From the NCBI GenBank assembly GCA_021018815.1, contig JAITYX010000003.1, positions 10,382,501 through 10,446,500 of the forward strand: a DNA stretch of 64,000 nt, in the 5' to 3' direction. Below, in pieces: positions 34,481 through 44,706 of this stretch (its first letter is position 1; each line of letters begins with the position of its first letter). Position numbers and translations under genes: made by a program. The notes under the pieces are model-generated. The model saw only the letters and a list, made by a program, of their open reading frames with translations, was not told the origin of the DNA and ran no database searches. Source of the DNA: Talinum fruticosum. Its lineage: Eukaryota; Streptophyta; Magnoliopsida; Caryophyllales; Talinaceae.

Positions 34481-35925
34481 TTTCAAATTGATTAAGTTCC
34501 TCTTGCATGGCCTCTACCCATTCAGGTTCATTTAGGGCCTCTAGTGCATTTACAGGTTCACTTAATGATATGAATGCGGTGAATGCACATAGATTTTGCA
34601 AAGAAGAACGAGTTCTTACCCCACTGTTGATGTCGGACAAGATGTTTTCGAGTGGGTGACTTGAAGTAAATTTGAATACTCTACCTGTTCTCTGGCTCAC
34701 CAGATTTGTAGGTTGAATTGGTTGATCTTCCGTGGTCCGATCTGATTGAGCTTCTTCATCCGATGACTCTCGGCATTCCGAGCTAGCTCCGGAGCCGCTT
34801 CGATCCGAGTCATGGTATTACGAGCTATCTCATTCGAGTTGCTTTTCCTTGACTCTGCTGAGCTCGGCTTCGATAAGATCATCTTCATCTCAACTGAGTT
34901 TCAATTTTGAGAATGTTGACTCACTTGGTTTTCCTGGTCAATCTCACCAAAAACAACGTGGATGCTTTCTTCCACTTTGTTAGTTCTTTTATTGAAAATG
35001 CGATATGCTTTACTATGAGATGAATAACCCAAAAAATACCTTCATCCGACCAAACATCAAACTTGGTCGAGGTGATCCTTACCATTATTGTGAACATAGC
35101 ACTTGTACCCGAAGGGTTTGAAGTATGAGATGTTGGGTTTCTTTCCCTTGTAGAGCTCCTATGGAGTTTTCTTTAAGATGGGTCCGATAAGGCATCTCTT
35201 CGAGTGTGTAGTTTCGTTGTGTTGACTACCTCGGCCCAGAAACGAGTAAGACGGATCATGTTCAATCATCATTGTCTTTCCTATTTCTTCAAGAGTTTTA
35301 TTCTTTCTCTCCACTACTCCATTCTATTGAGGAGTTCTGGGTGCTTGAGAAGTTGTGGGAGATACCATTCTTATCGCATAACTTTGCAAATTCCGAGTAA
35401 TCGAACTCTTCTTATCGGAGTCCGAGACTCAATTTGAATTTTCTGCAGAGCTTGCTGAACTCTTTGAAAGCTTCATTTTTTGTACTTAAGAAAACACACC
35501 CATGTAAATCGTGAGTAGTCATCAACAATTACAAGTACATATGATTTACCTTTTGTACACACCCATGGATTTCACCACGTAAATCCATATGCAACATTTC
35601 AAGCACTTTAGATGTGGAAAGCAGTTTTGAGAGATTTAAAAGATGATCGACCTGTTTTCCTTTTACGCATGCTTCATGAATTTTATCTTTCTTAAATGCT
35701 TAGTTAGGTAATCCTCTTACTAAACCATGAGATGCAAGTTTTTTGATAGTGTGCATGCTAACATAACCTAGTTTGTGATGCCATGTCCAAGAATCATCAT
35801 GTAGAGATGCTTTTAAACAAGATAAATTCGACTACGGTTAGAAAGAGGAATAGTGTAGGTGTTACCCGATCTCTTGCCTGACAGCTTAGTCTCTTTGGTA
35901 CTTGCATTAGAAATATAGCAATTGG
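34481..35925 (-). pseudogene. pol: Copia integrase and linker remnant, copy E
   Basis: Contains, in minus-strand order, HTIKKLASHGLVRGL and CEACVKGKQV-like zinc-binding sequence (about 35660-35760). Next come LHMDLRG-like (about 35590), a DYSRFTWVCFLKYK block (about 35480-35520) and VVERKNKTLEE (about 35290), then FGYKCYVHNNGKDH and the FNKRTNKVEESIHVVFGEID tail (about 34950-35010). The first Asp is visible; the second lies in a damaged stretch. The linker SQRTGRVFKFTSSHPLENI (34640-34700) leads to RT. The KSLGGK block is replaced by unrelated sequence at about 35555-35565. Confidence 0.75.
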
Positions 35926-36260
35926 TTTGAGTGAATCTTACCTCTTGACCTTTATCACACAATTGAGAGATGCTTTGAGTAGATTGTACTTTAATCCCTT
36001 GACAAGATGAGTCGAGCTAACCAGGTTGTCTCCTTTTCCAATCTTGCCTATTCCAACTATCTTGCCCTTACTATCATCTCCAAAAATGACTTTGCCTCCC
36101 TTGTGATCTTCTAACTTAGAGAAGGGTCTTGAATCTCCTGACATGTGGCATGAGCATCCACTATCTAGGTACCGGTGACCTTTTGTCTTTTTCGAGTTAC
36201 CTACAAGTCGAAATGCACTAACCCTTCTCACTTTCTCTAACGAACCCGAGTAACTCCGTT
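35926..36260 (-). pseudogene. pol: Copia protease region, copy E
   Basis: A 97-codon minus frame at 35938-36231 reads HRYLDSGCSCHMSGDSRPFS, then KGGKVIFGDDSKGKIVGIGK. The retropepsin D-S-G triad is intact here, unlike copies A, B and D, where it is D-G-G. The position between gag and integrase is the normal copia order. Confidence 0.8.
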
Positions 36261-38185
36261 TCTGTGGTCCTTTTCTGAGGAAAAAGACTCTTGGGAACCC
36301 ATATTTGAATTACTTTGGGTTTGGTCCGATTACGAGTCTTCCTTTTAGAAAATTGAGTCTCGTGTCTCTTTCTTTTCAAAATCTTTTATTTTATAAAGAG
36401 GTGGAGATTGCTTTCTCCTATAGACTGGTCTAGGCTCGAGTCCTCCTTTCATTCTTATGAAAGGGATCATGCTCAGCCTTCCTGAACTTCACAATTCTGG
36501 AATCCTTTCTAAAAAGATCCGAGTAGGAATTAGATTCCGCCTCTTTGTTAAAACCAAGTCCTTCTTTTATGAAGGAGACACATTAAGAGCCTAAAAGCAT
36601 GTCAAGGTTTTTCGACCTTGAGTAAATTTTAAAACGAGCTTTTGAGATTCATTGAGCTTTTGATTCAATTACTTATTTTCTCTTACGAGGGTCTCGGACT
36701 TAGTATCATTAGCTTGAGTTCTAGTCTTAAGTTATCTTAAAGTAAGTCTCGGTTTTCCAATTCATTTTTAAACCGAGTGCTCTCGAAGTGAGAGACTCAA
36801 GTTGTTCTTTGAATTAAGAAGAATCGGAATTGGACTTTTCTTCCAAAGTGTAAATATATTTGGCTAAATCAACTTTGGAAAACTTGAGGAAACATTCAAT
36901 TACCTCCTGAAGATTTGTCTCCTCATTGTCGGAATTGTCGAGTCTAACTCAGATTCGACTTATGAGTTTGATAGTGCCATCACACACTTTGAGTCGTCCG
37001 AGTCTTCATCTTCTTTAGATGAATCTTCATTACTCTATGTGGCCATCATAGTCTTCTTCTTCTTTATGTCCCTCTTTCTCCTTGGACGAGTCTTTTACTA
37101 TGTGATCTTTGCTTGCCACATTCAAAACGACCGAGTTCTTAGTTAAAGATAACTTTGAAGGAGATGAGTGTTTACCTTTTCTATCCTTTTTATCTTTCTT
37201 GTAGAACTCTTCTCTTGGCCTTTTCTCCCATTTCTTGTACTCCATCATTCTTTTGAAGCCTTAAGCAATTAGTGCCATGGGATCTTCTTCGAATCTAAGG
37301 AACTCAGATTTTCTCCTCTCGCTTTACGAGGCCTTCAACGCTATTCTTTTTAGTGTCGACCTCGGCATCCTCTTCTTCCGAGATGGATTTCATGGGTAAG
37401 TAGCTTCCCAATCATTTAGGTGGAATGCAGCAGCATGATGGTAAGGCAGGAAGCCATGTGGGAATGAGAGCTAAGGCTCTCTATTTATAGGGAGAGGTTA
37501 GGTCAACAGATTACCTAGAGTTAGGTCTTGGCCGGCCGTCCGGAATCGGCAAAAATAAGCCGGGCCAGGATCAAAGTGATAAGACTTCTTAGAATTTTAA
37601 CAAGCTTCCTCGATGGTTGTCACCTTGGGACCCCATCTTCTCTTGGGTAGACTTCTTACAAATTTTGTAAACATTTCTTCATGGGAAATCTTTCAACCCA
37701 TAGACTTAAGATTGTTGGTAATCTCGGTGAAGCATATAAACATCTTAGTGATGTTTTCTTCAGCTCCATCTTGAACAGCTCATATTTGTGAAAATATTTA
37801 CTTATCTTCACTTGTCTTACTTGGCTTGTTCGTTCATATATGTTGACAAGAGTGCCCCACACATCTTTAGCTTTGTCACAAGTTGACACTCTATTGTATT
37901 CTTCCGAGCGATGGCGTACATCGGAATGTTCATTGCTTTAAAGTTCTTTCGAACTTTTACGCCTCTTCAGTGGTGTACTCGAACTTTGCTTTAGGCACGG
38001 GTCTTGTATCTTCCATCTTCATTGGAATGTAATTTCCTTCTTGTATGATGTTCCATACATCTTCATCGTGGTCCAACAGAAAGCATTCCATTAGCTTCTT
38101 CCAAGTGCACGAAATTTGATCCTTTGAACATAGGTGGTCTGCTGGAAGATCTTCCTTCATCGAACTCTCCGTTATTTTGAGCCAT
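36261..38185 (-). pseudogene. gag: Sirevirus gag remnant, copy E, with inserted LTR patch
   Basis: The minus-strand ATG at 38185 is followed by FDEGRSSSRPP-like sequence in a shifted frame, then MECFLLDHDEDVWNIIQEGN (about 38030-38090) and VPKAKFEYTTEEA, a UBN2-type domain. Further on are YFHKYELFKMELKKTSL (about 37760-37810), KRMMEYKKWEKRPREEFYKK (about 37190-37250) and a zinc-knuckle-like FECGKQRSHSK segment near 37110-37135. A 173-bp segment from a Tat-family LTR replaces about 38 bp of gag at 37413-37585. Not functional. Confidence 0.85.
37413..37585 (-). repeat. Tat-LTR promoter patch inside gag of element E
   Basis: Matches 46650-46821 at roughly nine bases in ten, in the same plus-strand orientation, including the TATA box (CTATTTATAGGGAGAGG on plus, about 37479-37495). 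Flanking gag is continuous with copy C except that about 38 bp are missing. About 20 further bases (37586-37605, TTCTTAGAATTTTAACAAG) match neither. It looks like filler copied during break repair rather than a transposition product. Confidence 0.75.
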
Positions 38186-38230
38186 TTGATCTATAGACCT
38201 TTGGATTGTTAGATCCTTTCCGAAAGGCTA

Positions 38231-38245
38231 GGCTCTGGTACCAAT
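38231..38245 (-). other. Primer-binding site of element E
   Basis: Minus strand ATTGGTACCAGAGCC, one change from the TGGTATCAGAGC initiator-Met tRNA complement, directly after the 5' LTR. Confidence 0.85.
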
Positions 38246-39696
38246 TAAAGGTTTGCTCTTGTAGAGTCTTAGTCACCTAGGGGGTGAATAGGGTAATGAT
38301 GAAATTTTAACAAGCTTGGAAGATTAAAGCCCGAAAAGAATAATCAAGACAATCCGAGTCTATATTGGACTCAAAAAGTGTGAACTCAGATTTCCAGGGA
38401 AACCCTCCTAAGGCGAGAAAACCACGGCCGGTGCCTATCCAAGCACCGAGTCAAATCCACTATTATAAATCCACAAAATACAGCAGATCGACTCAACCGG
38501 AGTTGCTCCCTGAAACAATTCCTTACGAGTTTTCCTAGACTCGAAGTTCCGTTATCCGATCTAGTACTTCCTAACTGATGTAACCTTTATAGCTAGGGAC
38601 AAGCGAGCTGAGTTAACCCTTATAGCTCGGTCAAGGGACCTTACTCGGAAAGTAAGAAAGAGTGTGTGACTGATTACAAGACTTGACAACTCGGAATGTA
38701 ATGCATACAAAGACTTTGGCTTAAGTAATGTGTATTGCCAATAATTCTAGCAAGTCTCAAGCAATCTTCAAGTCTTGAGAGTTGGCTTCTATTTATAGAT
38801 GAACAAGCAGATTAGCCATTGTGACTATGTTACTGAATAAAAGTCCTTTGTGATCGTTGTAACGGTTCTTCGAGTTACTCGGAAAAGATCCGTTGAGATA
38901 TGAATGTTGTGCAATGGCTCTTGACTCCTAAAGGTGCTCCAATCAGCTGGTGGTGTCCGAAAAGTAAGGTGGAAACCACCGTTGAGCTTAGCATTGAAGA
39001 TTTCTAGTTTTGGAAACAGACAACCACGACACGGCGTCCGAGCCTTATTCGAAGTAGAAAAGTCTTGTCTGCTGGTTATTGATGACTTGAAGCTGGTTAA
39101 TTTTGTAATTCAAAAATAGGATAACCTCGTTTAGATAACCTACAAAAGTAAATAATTTTGGTTCTCAAAGTATAAAATACTTTAGTCCAAGATTAAGCAC
39201 GGATAATAATTTAATTAAGATAATTAAGTGTAAAATTATCTTAGGCTTAAAGGAGTCGAATTTTTGAGTCTAATATTCATTACACTCGAGAATCCATTAG
39301 AGTCGAGTCTTAAAAAGATCAAGTTATAAAGAAAATATCGAGTATAAGTACTTGATCCGAACAAATAATTCTCGAACAAACATGCTGACTTACAAAGATG
39401 AATTAACGTTGTAATTCACTTTACCTCAAAATATGAAGTCGAACTTAGATTAAAAGAGTTAGAGAGATTGTTTGAATCATGCGGTAAAACTAAGTAGTGT
39501 TTGAGTGACTCGAAACATCGGTGTGAGTTGACGAACAAAAATGTATTTTACGAGTCGATCGGAATCGAATGAAAACATATGCAAGAGTTTCTATATTACT
39601 CGGAATGACTTGTAATCAAAACTTAAGAAGGATGAGGTTTGTACACGAGTCCTTGATAGTATTCAGAATGATATAAGTTCGGTGTCTAAGTCTTCG
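38246..39696 (-). repeat. 5' LTR of element E
   Basis: 1,451 bp. On the minus strand it starts CGAAGACTTAGAC (TG changed to CG) at 39696 and ends CAAACCTTTA (CA changed to TA) at 38246. The TATA box CTATAAATAGAAG is at about 38787-38799. Relative to the 3' LTR it lacks a roughly 50-bp stretch near 38700. Confidence 0.88.
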
Positions 39697-39900
39697 GTTC
39701 TTAAGGAAATAAGAGCGCTAATTCGGGACCTACGAGGGAAATTTATGCCAAATTAGCATGGCCCATTCGTACTTAGTCGAGATCTTACCGGCGGAGCGGT
39801 GAAATTAACTAATTTGGATGGAGAAGAGATCTTCCAATACGCGAAATTAAATCAGTCGAAGAAGTATTATGTCTACCACAACCCAAGATAGTTGACCGAG
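39697..39900 (+). pseudogene. pol: Tat integrase remnant, part 2 (C-terminus)
   Basis: After the duplicated GTTCT the frame continues KEIRALIRDLRGKFMPN (39702-39755), then a stop, GPFVLSRDLTGGAVKLTNLD (39764-39823) and KKYYVYHNPR (about 39860-39890). This is the chromo-like C-terminal tail of Tat/Ogre integrases (relatives read GPY...GGA...DG...KKYY). It joins GDLVL at 29378 without a gap. The in-frame stop after MPN shows independent decay. Confidence 0.85.
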
Positions 39901-41340
39901 CCCGGCAATCCGAGGCCGAGCTATAGCGGATGCTCGTCACCACCGGCAAAACGGAGGGCTGGTCAAGCCGCGTTCTTTGTTGCACTTTATAATTTGCTTT
40001 CAACTGTCCAATTAGATGGTTCCCTTATTTACTTCTCGGACGGTCCAATTAGGCGGTCTGTTCATATCTTTCATTTAGTTTAAGGGCGGTCGAATCAGGC
40101 GGTCCAATTTATTTATATGTTAATTTCAACGGCATCGGACAACCGCGGTGTGGCCGAGGCCACCGACCGGTCCTCTCCACTTGGTCTCGTCCGTCGTTAT
40201 GCGCTTACCTATAATAACGAGGGCCTCTCGGAGAAGTCTTCCTCGGACTTGGTCCATGGCTATGATCATCTCAGCAAGTATCAAGGGGTTAGAGAATAAC
40301 AATTCTCTAATTGTTCAACTAAACACGATGAGTGCCGCTGGTCCCATGTCCCCGTGACCTCATACCAGCAATAACCCACCTATCGGACAAGTGATGATGA
40401 CTCGCCACCTTAGAATGATGATTGCCTCATAATAGGCATACGTCTACCGGTAATGCTTAAGCGGGTTTGTCGTATTTACCTATTTTGCAATAAGAATCCA
40501 CCCAAGATTCTTATTGCTCGGTTTCAAGAGTTATTTGTAAGTCTCGCATAGGTTTTCGGATGATTTTTGTAATATTGGTTGTGTACGCCTATAAGCTGTC
40601 TCGTATGGCATCAAATTCTTCGAGGAGAGGGTAGTTCCTTATCCCCAAACCTGAAGACGTGATGTTGTGGGTCCCAAAAGGCCATGACAGCCCTCAAGAA
40701 AGTCCGATGAGACCTTCACATGGTGTATGCTTGAACAGGATACTCAGCCCCTAATTTGACAATTTGGATCTTTCGGTGTTACTCATCTCATGCATCCACC
40801 GGGTTAACTCAATCATGAAATTTATTATCTTTTAGAGGGAAATAGAAGATAATGGATGCTCTAGGTTTTAATTCGTAGAAGGTTTTTATGGTTGACACTT
40901 TTCGGAGACGCAAGCGTGGATCATATTTATAGGAGTTTTATGAGCTTTTCGAGTCCTACTCCAACTCGATCAATACGATCGTCAGCACCCTAGTTTGTCT
41001 AGGTGGCGGGCGCCGATCCACGACATGGATAGGCCCGGTTCACGCGTTTCTTCGGGCCGGAGCACTCCTTGGGCCGTGTTCTTTTCTACCACAGTCCATT
41101 TCACAAACCGTGTTTCGGACCATGCATTTGAGATATTCCATTTTTTCTTTTTATTGTTTTCTTTTGGGAGGAATGGGGGCTAGTTCATTATTTTTCTAAT
41201 TTGTCTTTATAAATTTCCTAAATTTTATGTATCATATTAAATAAAAGAACACATTACTTAGAATTGAGTCTTGCATCTTATTCCATTGCATAAGAGTTCT
41301 CATTACAAAGCAAATATTAAATAAACAAACACCTTAAAAG
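39901..41340 (+). other. Post-pol region of the Tat element, with dispersed repeat
   Basis: No convincing coding sequence. About 39990-40115 has three variants of CGGTCCAATTAGGCGGTC, a short tandem motif. 40175-40730 matches the Tat-associated fragments in copy A (1772-2243 and 3967-4041), with a conserved hairpin AATAAGAATC/GATTCTTATT at 40489-40515. A TATA-like CATATTTATAGGAG is at about 40927-40940. The segment may be an old LTR or a degenerate antisense exon; I cannot decide. Confidence 0.4.
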
Positions 41341-41639
41341 GGACTCCCTAATCATCAATAATGGAAGTAGTAAGGAATCTTCTAAGTATCGCCATCGGAA
41401 TTGTTGTCAAATATATAATTCACAAAGTCCTCCAAGACGGATGTGGAGAACCGACCGTCTTTATCACCTTGATAAGAGCTACCCTTGTGGTCCCAAGACT
41501 ACAAAGCTTCATGGGCTGGCCCATCTGTATGAATATCAACGGAAATAAATGGGATTTCCATAACGGTCGAAGACCTGTAGGGTAAGATGTTTAAGCTCTC
41601 ATCATAAAAGATAGACCCTACACCGGAAGCACTACGCAC

Positions 41640-43932
41640 GGAAGTGTTAGGTCCTGCCTCGAAGCACTCCTATGATGCGCACGCCGTGATGAATGTCATG
41701 AAGAACCTTGTCTACCGAGTACTACTAGAAGGTGCTTGTTGGCCGGATGGGTGTGTTTGTACCCAAGGTGTAACAGGAAGACTACCGAGAGGGAGGTACC
41801 CTAGATCTGCGGCTCTACAAGAATAAATGAGAAATTAACACTCTCCAAAAGCTGCATAAAATTAGCACTCCGCTAATTAAAGAGTTACCCGAAAAGTATG
41901 GAAGGATGCCCGAGTAAGGATGTTTTGAATTCCTGGAAAGTAGATTGAAGATTGATGGACATAGTCGGGATTGTTCTCGATAATACTATGAAAATCGATA
42001 TCACGGTGTTAACCAAACATACTTTTAACATGCAACTAAAAGTGAAGAGCATGAAAATTCTTACCCCTTGCCAATTCCTAGGGAAAGGATGCCCAACATA
42101 TTCTTCTTCGGGATTTCAGAATTCTTACATAACGAGGAGATTCCCTGGGAAGAGTAACATCTACATCAAGACTTGGAATATGGATGTCCGCCGATGTGAG
42201 ATGTCAAGAGATGGGGTTAATTTCCACGTGAGAAATTCGAGCTATGATAAGGAACGAGTTGAGAACTTACCAATTGGGTCATGATCCATGTCCATGGTGG
42301 GCATAAGATGTGTTGAAGTTTAGAAATGAGGTAAACGGATACCCCACAATAACAGTTGCTTGCTCACTCGGATAAAGGGAATGAAAACAGAATATGGTCG
42401 GAGGTGGATCAACCAGAACAAATGGAGGCCACGTGTTAACCTGAATTTGAGGTATGACCCTCTCCCGAAGATACCAACAAAATCCAAAAGGAACTTCAAA
42501 CAAGATTCTCCTTTCACTCAATTCCTATGTAACATTGACACTTGCAAGGAGTTAGAGTGAGGCCTAAGGATGAAACTTGGTGTGCATTCAAAGTTTATCA
42601 AGAAGAAAGCTAGCAAAAATGAAAGGTAGCAAGAAAACGGATGAAAAACAGTGAATATTCAAAGTTGGAGTCCACCACGGACGAACCCCAGGGCGATGGC
42701 ACGAGCCGTGGGCGGGGTAGAAAGCTAAAAGTGTGATAAAAAGTTCTTTTAAGCATATCTTGAGGCAAATTTTGAGATTAAAGAAGTATAGAGAGGTCAC
42801 ATGATTGAGGGCTGATCTCAAGAAGTCTATCCCATGAATATTACTTCGTTGAAGATAGACCTTAGCCCACGATACGGAGGCCGAAAATACGGGACGATTC
42901 GTCAAGCCGAGTGAAAGATGTGGGAAATATTCATATAGCCATGGCTGAATCAAGTAAGATTTTTATCCACTTAAGATGAAAAGTATGTTTTTGAAAAGGA
43001 GAATTTGAGCATACCTCAATAATCTTCCACAAACCATCCAATGGTAAATAATTGGTTGAATCCAACTTCGGTTTTGTGTGCCACACACCGGCACGAGAGG
43101 CCCCTAATGAGGAAAGTTTATGTAGGACCACCCCGGTTGAGCTCCTTTATTTTGTCCAAGTCTACCAAGTTCACCAAATAGTGAACATGAACTTTAGCAA
43201 CTTGATGCGAGAAAAGAATCGTACTCAATAGAAGGGCAAGTATGGTTCGGACTCGTTGTTGAGGAGAGTGTTGCGGCCAAAACCTAACATCCTCAAAGGC
43301 CTCAAAAGGACAAAATATTAATGTAATTATCATAGGCAAACGTATCGGCTATGAGGCCAAAAAGGTGACGAAGACAATCCCGGTTTTTATACAATTTCCG
43401 ATCATAGACTAGAGGTTGTGCTTGAGAAGCCCAAACCGAATAAAACAGACAAAATCGAAAGGCATTATGGCCACTTCCCTGAAAGAAAGGTGAAAAGTGT
43501 AGGTAGTGTCCCAAAACGCTCTCTAATGGCCCTAATGGGATCCCTCTCCCTTTTTCGAGTAAGGTCGTCCAAAGCAATGTAAAGAGGACCAAACCCGACA
43601 CTATGCATGACATCTTCTAAAGGAAAGTTCATCCTCTTGCATGTTTTCGTGAATTTAGGGATGGCTCCACTACTCCGAATCAAGCCTTTACGCAAGACAA
43701 AAATTCAACAAGATTTTAGTTAAAGAGCTACTCTCAATGAGTAAAAGAAATTTAAGCCAACTAGCTTACTAAAGAAGTAATGGCCAGCGAAGAAACATAA
43801 CTCTCGGCGTTGACCAAGAGGTCACTCGAGTTTCACTGCGTTACGTGGGCGCTACTCCCGTTCAAGGAAGTTGTCTTGAACAAGTTTCTTGGCTCTAGAC
43901 CTCCCAGCAGGATGGGCTTTTATCCTAGACAT
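41640..43932 (-). pseudogene. Tat antisense ORF, decayed
   Basis: Minus-strand ORF downstream of sense pol. The likely start is ATG 43932 (MSRIKAHPAGRSRAKKLVQD), about 120 bp after a TATA box. Further frames read TCKRMNFPLEDVMHSVGFG (about 43585-43645), PLVYDRKLYKNRDCLRHLFG (about 43365-43425), FWPQHSPQQRVRTILALLLS (about 43235-43290) and VHVHYLVNLVDLDKIKELNR (about 43130-43190), then NTWPPFVLVDPPPTIFCFHS (about 42395-42455) and TLPRESPRYVRILKSRRRI further down. The middle matches 26067-26512. Extra antisense ORFs, some with a plant mobile domain, are reported for Tat elements. The domain call is tentative, the antisense coding nature less so. Stops and frameshifts throughout. Confidence 0.55.
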
Positions 43933-44050
43933 TTTGGAAGAAGAGACTTTTTAGAACCAACTAGTTTTCAAGAAGAAGCAAAGTAGGAGAGAACAAGAAG
44001 AATGCAAGAGCAAGAAGAGGAGTAAATGTGCAAAATGAACACACCAAGTA

Positions 44051-44064
44051 TCCCCTTTTATAGG
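44051..44064 (-). promoter_or_regulatory. TATA box of the antisense ORF
   Basis: Minus strand CCTATAAAAGGGGA, a near-ideal plant TATA box, followed by a CT/TTC-rich leader-like stretch without ATG to the likely start codon at 43932. Leader and spacing fit a standalone promoter inside the retroelement reading towards pol. Confidence 0.55.
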
Positions 44065-44706
44065 AAAACTCGGTCAAGGCAGCCAACCATATGAGACAAA
44101 GATCAAACAAGTAGTTGGAGACCAAGGGAATTTGGCAAAGTACGCCGGGGGTCACGCCTGCCATAGGTTGGTCGGCACCGGCCACGAGGAGTCGTGAGGT
44201 CCCATCGGTGATAACCTTTGCAGCCTAGCACTGCTTACCTAGCTTATGGAGTCTTATAAAACCATGGCATGTGACCCTTTGTCCCCTTGTGCATGCAAGT
44301 GGGAGTTTCAGGGCCTACTAATCGGCTTTTTCGAAATAGTTTTTCGATCTGTTTTCAATCGAATTATTCGAGTAAAATACTGAACTTTCATCAATTTGAT
44401 TATACACTAACAAATATGTTAATACAGCGAGATCATTTAGCCAAGCTTCGGATCAAAGAACGATCAAAGTTTCAGCATCAAAATATACCAAGCTTCGAGG
44501 CTCGATCAAGCCAAACTTAGGACTCTCTTACTGGGACTTCGAACGCATACATCGCGATCAAGTCCAGGCCCCATTTTGGAGTTCATGTTTGGTTACAACC
44601 AATTCCAAGCATCACACAATAACTAATATTGAAAATCGAGGTGTGTACCCTTTAGTGTCTACTTTGACCCTTCGTCTTTTAGACTCGGTCAAAGTGGGGA
44701 GTAACT
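44065..44706 (+). other. Tat 3' non-coding region and polypurine tract
   Basis: No coding frame of note. It ends with TCAAAGTGGGGAGTAAC (44689-44705), a polypurine tract just before the LTR start, close to the AAAGTGGGGGCA type common in Tat elements. TGTCTACTTTGACC (about 44657) is an imperfect inverted match to the PPT/LTR junction. Confidence 0.6.

Larger units (their letters stand above)
29379..39696 (-). mobile_element. Structurally complete Sirevirus, copy E
   Basis: 10,318-bp minus-strand copia with both LTRs, primer-binding site, gag, protease, integrase, RT, RNase H, third ORF and two polypurine tracts, bounded by a 5-bp target duplication (GTCCT/GTTCT). Removing the element and one duplication restores the host integrase frame as GDLVLKEIRALIRD. 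All coding parts are broken by stops or indels. The two LTRs differ at about one base in ten by eye and by small deletions, so it is an old insertion, yet younger than the Tat element it split. Confidence 0.9.

Noticed and set aside
41361..42284. Plus-strand frames of 74 and 110 residues as candidate genes
   Set aside because: They lie opposite the decayed antisense ORF and show no recognisable domain. Read as shadows or chance frames.
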